Assembly: GCA_964030475.1 (NCBI GenBank)
Contig: CAXIPT010000003.1
Span: 7,888,453 to 7,952,452, forward strand
Direction: 5' to 3'
From: Tethya wilhelma
Lineage: Eukaryota; Porifera; Demospongiae; Tethyida; Tethyidae
DNA: 64,000 bases
A program made the position numbers and the translations under genes. The notes beneath the pieces are model-generated. The model had not been told where the DNA came from. It did not search any database and saw nothing but the letters and a program-made list of their open reading frames with translations. This document shows, one piece after another, positions 35,301 through 47,300 of this stretch. Every line of letters begins with the position of its first letter. Within the stretch, counting starts at the first letter, position 1.

Positions 35301-38300
35301 TGCCAAACCGCGAAATTCGCAAAAATTTTCCCCCACGAAAATTTCCCGCTATACGGTAATCTGTACTTGAATAGCTTATCATCAGTATCGGCAACATTAA
35401 TTTTATCAATAAATGGTTGAATTCCTGCCAATCTTATCACTTGGCAAATGAAAGCACCAAGGTGCACAAGCCTCGGCACACCCAACTAGCATGCACAACT
35501 AAACATGTATACGTGGCCCTATGACCAGCACGGTCCACTGAGAGGTGTCAGCCTAGCAAATTCTAGCCTGCTGCAACTACAGATGTATTGAGCTGTGGTC
35601 AGCCTAGTTAGAATATTCAAACCTCTGTTTAGAAATATACTTTTGACGCTTGTAGTACTTGCAAATTCAGCTGTAGCTAGTATGAGGCATGCCAGTCAGC
35701 CTGGGAGCATAGATACAAAACGCACAACTAACCTACTCAGCTGGTGCTGTGGGAACAAAATACTGGGAGCACACTGAGCTGCTGAGTAGTGGCCATACAA
35801 CCAATAGCCAGCCACACTGAACTTGAATATCTATACATGACAATATGCTTACATAGAAAGCAGCCAACCCCACAGCAGCAGCAGCAGCACTGATCATCAG
35901 CATCTTCATGCGGTAAGCATTACTAAATTCTAGATAACGCACACTAGATTAATAGGCGTGGTCTCGAAGCTAAGTGCTCAAAGAAGCACAAAAGCCTCAA
36001 ATCTCAGCAACTACAGTGTTTTGGAGAGCAGAAAATGTAATTTTACAAGATCATTCTGTTTTATGAACGTAAGTGCCATTCATTTTTTTGCTAGAGCTGT
36101 CTTTCTTGAGATTTCGATGGGACAGACAGACAGACAGACAGACAAAACGACTACCATAATCCTCTGCACGTGCTACGCACGCGCCGAGGCTTAAAAAGTG
36201 GAATAAAGTACAGCATGCAGGATTAGATTACCAGGTGGGTTGGGCACAAAAAATGAAGTAGTCATGTGCCGAACTTAAGAACATTCCTTGTTCCAATACT
36301 TTTTATAGCACTGCCCATTCCTACACTGCTTATTTTTAAAAAAATTTACTACTTGTTCATTCACTTTTTTCAGCACTATAGTGAGGAGACTATCAGAGAC
36401 TGGTTAGTCCGTACAAAAATCTTGAGTTATTTAAGTCTGCTAGGGCAGCTAATGCGCATGTGCATTAAATTCCACGTGGATAATCAATGACCCTTGAACT
36501 CTACAAAGAAGATGGGTACATTGAAGTATATGAATTTATACTCTCAGTTTCAAAGCTTTCTAATTCTTGTTTAGGCTTATTTGTGATGAAAACAAGTATC
36601 AAGGAATGTAGTACCTATGAAATGAACTTACTTTGTGCTGTCAAAGTTGGCTCAACACATTCTGGTTCTCTGGAAAAACTTTTCAAGTAAGTCAGTAATA
36701 AAGTAAGTACGTTAGCAGAACAAAAATGACACTCTTGTGGCTTCCTACTAGCTCTCTCTACGAGTGCTGACGAAAGGTTCTGTGAGTTTTAGGCCTTGCA
36801 TGCAATTGGTAGTCTGTCAGTGAGAGCCTCTGAGCAAGTTCGAAGACTTAATTTTGTTTTGCTAAATTTTTATGATCATAATCATTTGTATTGTGTCTAT
36901 GGGACAGTCGACCCATTCCTACTATATGTACTACCATACGTATGATAGCAACTTTCCAGGGTCTTCAGCTGAGTTTTTTATAGTGACCACTATGGTACAA
37001 TTCATCTGTACTATGAGTATCTAGTGTGTATGGTTTTGTACTCCTGAGGGATGTTGTATGCATTCCCCAAGGGCTCAGCCCTCGGGGAGTACACAAGAGT
37101 ATGCTCAGCATGAGTATCCTTGGTCTCTTGATCCCTTTTACATAATAATTTACATACACCAGTGAAGATATGTTGGAATCATTGAAAAGGCTGAAGAATA
37201 TTGATGGTGTTCCTATCACAAAAAACTCCACTCCAGAGAGGTTTTTCAGCTCTTTAGAGGCAGAGGACTACCAAACGGCACTCTGCAAGTGGGTTGGTGA
37301 ACTTTATTTGGAGCTGCACAGAGGAACTTATACTACTCAAGCTAAAGTAATTCAACCACCAACTTATGCATACTAATGGTTATTTTGTCTATTTATCTGT
37401 TAAAGTTCCCAAACAATAGCTAGCTCCAATCATCAAATCAGTATACCAGTGAACAGTTCTCAGGATTGTCTAAAATAAAGTTGTATAAATAGAAACACTT
37501 TAGTTTTAATATACTTGCCTGTGTTTTACAATTAGCTTAGATTCTGTGGTACAATGAATAGATTATCATGATATGGCTTCAGTTCATGTATAATTTTGGA
37601 ACTGTGTTGTATGAGTACATGTATGTAACATTGCAGTAACTGTTGTGAGCTAGTAATGCTTATCAGTCTGCATGATTGAGATCTTGTGAAAATATAAATC
37701 ATAGTAAATTATCATTGTGAGGGTTGTTCTGTTGAATCTGTTTATTAATTCAGCTCAAGAGGGAGAATAGAAAAGGAGAGTTTTTACTTCATGATGTTGA
37801 CTTGATTTCATCACTAAGTTACTTCTGTAAGGTATCATACTTTAGAATTTAACAATTTGACCATCATGCATGTAAATTTGCTTTCAGTCCTCCAAGATGT
37901 TGACAGAGTAACCACTGTAAAGAGTACTTTACAGCCATTGTGGAAGAAGTTTCTCCTTAACCAGTTTCATGATGTGTTGCCTGGCAGTTGCATACAACAG
38001 GTACATACGTATTTACATTGTTAACTACTGGCAACAAGTGGATACTATTTTACTAAACCCAGAGGAGGAATGACGGTCAGATCTGAGCTGGTACTATAAT
38101 AAAAAAGCCTCAGTGTGTGCATAGCATGTGCAGAGGATTACAGTAGTCATTTTGTGTCTGTTACTAGATTATCTGAGGAACAGTGGCTCTATGGTCAAAA
38201 TGGAAGGTACATAAATCCAAATTGTCTTGGAAAATAGTTATTAAGAGTCTTACAAAATGCTGTAGTTTCTGAGATCTGAGACTTTGTGCTTTTCTGAAAG

Positions 38301-41300
38301 CTTAGCTTTGAGACCGCACGTGTGTGTTATCTAAAAATACAGCCTTGAGCTGGGACCTGGTGTGCATGTCAGTCTCTGGTCAGATGTGCTTGGCTCAGTT
38401 GGCTTACTAGCTGCTTGGACAGGTACAGTAACTCAATTGATTGCAAGTTAAATTTTGTACTTTGTAGAACTATGATACATTATCTAGTAGCTTAGCTGTG
38501 TGTTGTTTTGTCGTGATCGGTGAACTTCCAGTGCCTCTGACAGTGACTGGTTGCTGGTCAGGCTGGCTGAATATGATGCAGGTATGGGGAGCCACACAAT
38601 AGCTACATCCTTGATTGCAGATTGAAATTTCTTATTGACTGTGCTCGATGGACTGACAGCTCATCTGTATAGGTAGGCCTTGTTGCATAAGTCATAGTAC
38701 TAATTGTCTTTTGGAAAGTTGTATGTCCGTTTAGTTGTACATGCTAGTTGAGTGCACTGAGGCTTGTGCACCGTAGGTGCCTTCATTAATGCGCAGTAAT
38801 TAGCACACAAGTTGATTAGTGTTATGCAGTTGTGCTGTTTTTGAAAGATGCCTGCTTCATGCAACTAGCTCAGTTCTGTGCTTGTTTTCAGAACATTTCC
38901 CTGAATTGTGTAGTCACAGCAGCATCATGCAAGAATTTAGAAATATGCATTAAGTTTATTGTCATTACATCACAGTAATTACTATCTGTTGATTTAAGCC
39001 AGCTCTGCAGTCGATCTGACTGTCATATGTCCTCTGAGCTAGACCTCTGTTTCACTTTGATAGCCTTGAAAGTTTATATCAAAAGACTGTATTCAAGATT
39101 CTAACATCACAGACTATTGGTATTAGTAATTATGCACACATGAATGTTCTTGCTTGATATTAATAACATAGGTTGTAAAGGATGCTCTAGACTATTATGA
39201 AGGTAAGGTACTCTATCAATTAGTGTGTATAATTAATTAATTGCTTTAATTGTTACAGGGCTTCTTCTTAATTGTTATTTATTTTAATTAATTGTTGTTT
39301 GTATCTCCCCTTTCTCCGTGCACCTCTTCTTGGTGTGTGCATTGAATGAATAATAATAATAATAATGTACCTGTCAATCATGAGATGTTTTATGATCTCC
39401 CTGAAGAGGTAAATGTAGGTGCTTCAGAAGTGTTCTCTAAGGAACTTGGTGTTGTACTATCAAATGTAAGTAAATTATTTGTTTAATTGTACATTGATAC
39501 TAATTATATAACTGGACCTTGTCATTGGGTTTTTATAGCTGCATGACTGGTTGATATACATTCTACAGCTGTGGAAAAAGTCATCTGGGCTCAATCAAAT
39601 TGTGCTAAACACTTTTAGCTGGGATCGACGAGAGGTTGTGAGGCTCACACCAGAATGTAGTGATCAAGATGTAGGGCCTCGAGCATCAAAGCGTGCAAAG
39701 ATTGATGATGAAAGAGCTCAGACACTTCATGATGGATCTCAAGTCGGTATGATTTTTGTATACATTGTGTGCATGCTGATCTCAGGTCTTTTTCAAGTTA
39801 TGGTGAACAAGCATGCAATAGTGCTAATCATTATGTATAAGTCAGGCTCATAATATTATGCTAATATACTGTATTAATTTGAACAAAAGCAGTGGCTACT
39901 ATTAATTACAGCCCTCATAGGATGCTCTTTTTTTTCATGGGAGGCTACAATTCAAGGGGACGTTTATAATTTTCATTTAACACTGAAATTAGCCACACCT
40001 CCCAGTTTTGATGCAGCACTCTTGCTCAGGTAGTTAGAGTTAAGCATACAGATTAGAGCACAAACTGAGAAGCAGCTAGAAAGTTTGGGCTTCTTCTTCA
40101 CCATTGGTTCATTTCTAACTCTTCAGAGATTCTCTATAAAAATTGCGATTGTGGCAAGTACATGCAACGTAAGCATCTGGTTTGAGCCCCACCCATAAAT
40201 GACATAAATATCATAAATATAATTATTGTGGATACTATTCAAAGTTGGCCAGTATTTTACTGCATGCTTGGTGCATGGTGTTTAAATACGGTACACATAG
40301 TACATTACCTTACATGTTTGATTTGTACAGTCCATAGGACACAGGTCAACATGATTGATGTGCAGTCTGTGCACTTGTGAGTGTTTACCTCTGCAGAAAA
40401 TAATACTTCATCATGCTAAATAGTATCCTAGGAGGCTCATTTTGTGACACTGAAGTTGGTCACACATATATGTAGCATTGCTTGTCTGAACCTCAAAGAC
40501 CCCTATCTCATGTCACATATGTTGTAAATGTGTGTCAGATTGTTGACATGTAACTACTGTAATTTGACTAATATTCACTTTGGGGAAATTTCATGCACAT
40601 CACCATGTACAAAAAATTAAGCCCTTAACATTTTGACAACCAGTATAATGAAATATTTTCAGCACAAAAATATTATGTCAGAGTACAGTATGCAGGCATT
40701 GCGTTAAATGGCCTACATGGTATCGTTTGAAATCTACATAGTGTTTTCCTTGATTCATTGTGCCACCCCTTCGATCCAACTCTTAAGAAAATGAATAAAC
40801 TAACATTGAGTAATCAGAATTGTTTCAACTCAACTGCTAATGGATTTATAATTTCTATCCCTTATACTTAATGCCTGCAATGTACGTGTTCAGATGTAGA
40901 AAATGAACAGACACACAGACACACTTATGCACATGTTTAGTTGCTGAGAATTAACAAGCCCTTTAGCTTTCGCTGTACATTTGTAACTGAAACTTATAAC
41001 CTACGTTTGAATGTACACCGTTTTAACCGTGCTTGCAGACTTTTTCACAGTTTAGTACATACCAAGCACACATATGTGTGCTTAACTCTACTTATATACT
41101 ATTTTTCAATGTGTTCCTTTTATATTAGTTTTGCTGTCATCAATACCAATGGGTGTTCAACTACTGCACATGGAAGTGCCTAAGAAACCAGTTTCAATTG
41201 TGATGGTCAGTGCTCAAGTCATAATATTATCTTGGTGCCTAAAAAGTTCATCCAATCCCTGTAACAATGTTTACAATTTTAGAAAGCTGGAGGGGACTGT

Positions 41301-44300
41301 GTTCTTGAAAATGCACATTTACGAGCTGTAGTCACCAAAGGTGGCTTGCTTCAGTCCTTATGTCTCAAGGAAACATTACAGTAAGTTCAGTAGCAGGCAG
41401 AGTCAATGATGTGATTGTGTAGATGATCTCATAACTTGAAGTGAGCCAAATGAGCAAGTGTTTTTAAGAATGGCCATGTGTGTGTGTGTGTGATGACCAT
41501 GTAATTATACATAGTGATAATGTATAAGTGTTGAGTGGCTACAGTATTTTTTACATGTACGTATAGACAATGTGTCAACCATACCGTATTTAAAATTAAA
41601 CAGCTTTGTACTGTAGAATGCAAAGTTATTCTTATTGCTTTTAGTTTCTCTGGCCTATCAGCATGCATGCATCTAGTTGTACATTCAGTCATCCCTGAGT
41701 TACAAAGTTTCTATATTATTTAGAGACCTCAGGTCCTGAATACCTAAGTATCAACAATGTTGGATAGTGATGACTCAGTTCAAAGGATTATGCAGGTTAT
41801 GGTGCTCTACTGATATGTGCTTCTATTTATTCAGTGAAACCATTGCACCTGGTAGTGTTGGAAATCAGTTCGTCTTATTTGATGATGTTCCACTGTTTTG
41901 GGATGCCTGGGATGTAATGGAGTACCATTTGGAGACAAGAAAGTGTATTTGTTGTGATAGTACTTGTTGTGTACTAGATACTGGTCCTCTTAGAGTTTCT
42001 GTCCAGGTAAAATGTGATACTGTTATTTAGTTAGCCAGCAAGTTTATACTAGTACCAATTACGTTATTTTTAGGTTGACCTTAAAATTAGTGAGCACAGT
42101 TCTATCACTCAAGAGATTATTCTAGATGCTGACACTCCCTTCCTCAGATTTGACACAAAGGTATGCTCATGCAGTATCAAACATGAAATCTCTTCAGTTA
42201 TTATATGACTTTGTTATGCTAGGTCCAGTGGCATGAAATGCACAAGTTTCTAAAGGTGGAATTTCCCTTTAATGTTCGTTCACATGAAGCTAAGTATGAG
42301 ATTCAGTTCGGTCACCTCTCGAGACCAACCCACTTCAATACCTCGTGGGACCAAGCAAAATTTGAGGTTATAACTTTAAATGTAACAAGGAGAATAACTC
42401 AATTTGCTTGGCATACTCCTTGCATACATATCAATTCTGTGTAGCACTGTACCTGTAGTCATAGTAAATTGAGAGGAGCATGTACTAGCTCTTCTTTTAC
42501 TTCAACTTCCAGAGCTCTTGATTTGATTGTTTTTCTTTAATTCTGGCTATGTATGTATAGTTAGGCACACAGAGACAAGCTAAATTTAAGATATTATTAC
42601 GACAGATGACCATTTAACAACTCTGTAATCACCATACCTCTATAGTTGTATGCTTGCCTATCTCGTGACTTCGATCTTAATTGGCCTGTGTATATAGACT
42701 GCACCTGATTCCAATTGCTTTGATGTTTATCCATTTAAGCATTTTTGAACTTTTTTTAGGTGTGTGGACACAAATGGGCTGATTTGTCTGAACATGGTTT
42801 TGGAGTAGCTGTTTTGAATGACTGCAAATATGGTTATTCAACCATTGGCAATGTGATGAGGCTGTCACTGTAAGTGTATGCATGATAGCTAGTACAATAA
42901 TAGTGTATACGTATAAACTTAGGGAAATATCATAATTAGATGGATTATGTTCATAATTATTGACTTCACATGCATGACGTGAGATCTCAGGCTCTCCCCT
43001 TTCTTTCCTGAGGGAAAAATGAAAGGGGATCAAGAGGCAGATATAAGAATATTAGCTAGCCTTGTCGTATTCATGCAGAACCACCTGCATGATGGTGCTC
43101 TTACAGACCCTTGACACTCATCACTAGAGTGTCTACTCATTCCATTGGATTATGCAAACTGCATGGACATGGGCACATCAACTGAATCAAGAATTGCTCA
43201 ACATCAGATCAGGCAATTTGATTCATTCATCTTGTGTACAAATAGCACCTAAAAGTCTTGCTTGCATGCTCTCTCTCCAGTTACTTACACTGTGTGTTCC
43301 TATCTTAATTAATTCCCAGAGTTAAACTCTTGACAGTACTTGATTCCTAAACACTGGTCTGCTAAATTAAGAGTAAAATAAAGTATGCAAATACCTATAA
43401 ATTTGGTAAATGCTATCCATGTCTTGTTTTGTTACTTAGATTTTCCCATCTCTAGTCTGGTAAATTCTATTGCTTGTATAACTTTAACTTGTTCTTCAAT
43501 AGGTTACGGTCATCTAAAGCTCCAGATAAAGATGCTGATATGGGAACGCACTTTTTCACCTATGCTGTTATGCCTCACCAAGGTAATTTTGTTTTATTCA
43601 AGATGTATAGCAATGCAAAGTACAACAACAACAAAGGCCCCAATGACACACAGCACTCCGTGTACTATCATCACTTTCAACTACAGTGCAACATGCATGC
43701 ATGTGTGTATACACAAGAGTAAAGTTTCAGGCCCAAGATTCATTATACACCTAACCTTAGGTGGGAGATATATTGCTCTCTGAAGCATGAGATGACAGTT
43801 TGTATAGTTCTTGAGATTTGATTTGCTTTTCTGAGTATAACTATTACCTATGTCTCAGTGATTTACCAAACAGTCTGATCTTTATTTGCTGTGATACCAT
43901 ACTGTCATGTATTGTGAGTCATCATGTGTCTTTTACTCTACTTATGCACTTAAAGAAACTGTGTCACTATAAGTTTTTTTTGATGTTTTATGACAGTCTA
44001 TGACCTTTTGTGACATTTTTTGCTTTGTTTCTAGTGCAATCTGGGTACCTTGTTCACATACTAGCTCATGCACGTACGTGTATATTGCACGTTTGTCAAC
44101 AAAAAACATCACAAAACGTCACACATTTTATATTTGGTAACAAAACAGCGCTTTATACTGACACAGTTCCTTTAACATACAAAAGAGTGCTCCCAAATTA
44201 ACATTGGTAATTTCAGTATAGTACAATTACTATTTAATAATTCTAATTCTTAATATGTACCAATGTATGTTGGCAGGTACTCTTCAAGAGGCTAGTGTGA

Positions 44301-47300
44301 TACAAGAAGGATACAATTTAAACCACCCACTGAAGATAATCAGTACTGAGTACACAGGTATCTTGCATACAGAGTACTAACAGTTCACAAAAATATTGTA
44401 TTCTATTTAAAATTAATGTAGACAAGCATAATAATAGTAATTTCACGATAACATTGAGTACTGTTATTGTAGTTTAACAAGAAGTTGAGAATTTGCCAAT
44501 GTGAAGATTGAATCACTATAATACATCTAGACTTCTAATGTTAAGATGGACAGATAAACTTTAATTGAAGTCTAGTTTATGCCAACCAGTTTGATAAAGT
44601 TAATGTAGCTGCGTTGTCATGGAGAAAAGTTAATCAATTTGTATTTAAAGGAACTGCGTCACTATATAAGTGCTGTTTTGTTACTAAAAATAAAATGTGT
44701 GACGTTTTATGACATTATATGACCCTTTGTGACATTTTTTGTTTTGTTTCTAGCACCATCTGGATACCACGTCCAGATACTAGCTCTGTGTATGTATGTG
44801 TATGGTGCACTTGTCAACCAAGAACATCACAAAACGTCACACATTTTATTTTTGGTAACAAAACAGCACTTATAGAGTGATAGATTTCCTTTAATACTGT
44901 AGTTGTCACTAGCTGATTTAAGATCCATGCAGGTGAGAGGAAATATGAATTCTCCATAGTAACCTGTCTGGTCTATTGTGCTTATTAACCACAGGTCCAA
45001 AGACCAGTTTCTTTTCCTTGGATAATCCTGCTGTTATTCTTGACACCGTCAAGCCAGTACGTATGTTTAACTATTTAATGGTAAAGTACCATGAAGGATC
45101 TACCATACCATATAGCCGGAAACTTTTCGGAGGATTTTATTTTGGCAAAATTGGGGATTTTTCCAAATCACCAAAGTTAAATCCGGCAAAATTTATTGCC
45201 CAAATATGAATATTCAAATACACATTAGCGTGATCTCGATTCCACAGTCCTTCATAAAGGAAGAAGGCTTTCAAACAGTTAGTTTGATTGTTGCTTAGCT
45301 TAATGACATGAAAAGCTTTGTCAAATCTATTTTAGTAAAAGAAAACAAAAAAAAAAAGCATACTATACATATATTATATATTATTATTGCATGACTGGGA
45401 GGGCAATATAGCTAAATATTGGTTCGAGACTGGAGTATTAGTCCCGACCAAAGGGAGGGCCAATGCAAAAGTTAAGAACCAATATTTTTATTTTAACCAT
45501 ATTGCCCGACCAAAGGAATGTAATAATGGATTTATTATATACTTATCAACAAGGGCATATATCCTTGCTAACTAACTATGGTAGCATGTTGTGACTAGTA
45601 CAGTTAGCCACAGAAAAAATGAGCTTGAAACAGGTCTGCAGGAGTAGTGGCCATAGCAAGAGCATAAAATTTATAGCTTTCTCCTGGTTTCTGGCACTAT
45701 CAAGAAGCTTCAATGCCTTCGACGAGTTCGAATTCGACTCCTGAGTATGTTGATAGATCTTTCCTCTGTAGGTAGTGTTTGTTCACTGTTCCAGGTTCAA
45801 ATTTTAGAGTAGGAACTGTTAAATTTGCTCAAGACTAAGCGTTGACTTTATAGTGAATGTACAAGCCTCAACTACATTCAAAGGTGGAAAGAAAGCAGTG
45901 AAAACTGTGAGCACCATGTAACAAGCATTTTCGAACATGCCTATAATTATACCAGTGGGCATTATCGAAATACACTCAGTAATATTAGTAAATCTTCGGG
46001 TTTACTCAATTAATATTACCACGTGTATTTCCATTAACATCCTAGTAGGCATGTTCTTACATGTACGTAAGTCACAGCTGCATGGGCAGTGGAGTTTCAT
46101 GCTATGCACTTGTATGCCTTGAGAGTAAGGGTTAATGATGGTCACTGTTATATGCAAGCGTTATTATGAACTTGAAATGAATTGATAAAAATCATGTTTG
46201 CATTATAGATAGAAGAAGGAAGTGGTTTAATTCTAAGGCTGTATGAATCATTTGGTAGCCATGCTGCGGTGAAAATCACTACTTTGTTTTCCTTCAAGTC
46301 ATATCAAAGGTACCTAGCACTAAAGTGTTCACCAATAAGTGTAGGGCTGTATCAGTACACAGCACACTGGACAGTACAAATTGTAATTAGCAATGTTAAT
46401 CATGGATGATTTACTGCTCAGTTTGATGGCATGTTCATTGTATAAATAAACTATGATAACATTATTCTAATAAATTTTCAATCGTCATACATAACGTAGT
46501 ACGTATACCGTATAGTGGGATATTTTTGTTCATGTAAAATTTCAATTATTATAAATGTGGCAGAAAATTTTTTTGTATACATGTCTGGTGCGTACAAACC
46601 ATAATGTGGAAGTTTATATTTGAATGCCATGGCATACAAGAAATACCGTATAGCGGGAAATTTTCGTGCGGTTAAAATTTCGTTTCAGGCCTTGAAAACA
46701 AGTTTTCGTGGTCTTATTTTCGTTCTGGACCCATGACCCCGCGGCCACATTTTAAAAATTTCAGATTTTCGTGGGCAAAATTTTCGTTTTCATGCTGTCT
46801 GGAACGAAAAGAACGAAATTTTTCCCTCACGAAAATTTCCCGCTATACGGTACAATAATTTGCACCATGCATGCAAAAATTCCTCCTGACATACAGTAGG
46901 AATGGTTTGAATGTCACATAGGCACAGTACAAAACGTTTATCACCATAAAAACTAGCAAAGCAAAGTTTAAGTCTTCAAAGTTGCTCAAAGGCTCTCTCT
47001 GATAGATTACCAACTACATGTTTTAGGCCTGAAACTCACAAAATTAAAGCCTTTTTGGGTGCTTCTAGAGAGCACTAGTGGGATTTTTATTCTTCTAACA
47101 TACTTACTTTTTACTTTTTAATTGACTTATAAGTTTAAAACAATTTCCAGAGAACGAGCAAATGTTAGCCAACTTGATAGCACAAACTTCTTTTTATGCG
47201 TGGGTACTACATTCCTTGATGCATACCAAGATAGAATATTGAGATTATCTTAAAATTTCACATAGCATTTGATCAACAAATTCCTGAGATCTGAGGCATT

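Larger units (their letters stand above)
35001..36353. mobile_element. 1.35-kb composite: MITE ends with nested insertions
   Basis: The ends carry the same inverted repeats as 16043-16431 (GTGTAGGAATGGGCAGTGCT at left, AGCACTGCCCATTCCTACAC at right). Inside is a complete CCGTATAGC MITE (35148-35358) and repeat R2 (35957-36195), ending in GACAGACAGACA and the CACGTGCTACGCACGCGCC tail. In intron 15 of MAN2C1. No transposase is seen. Confidence 0.7.
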
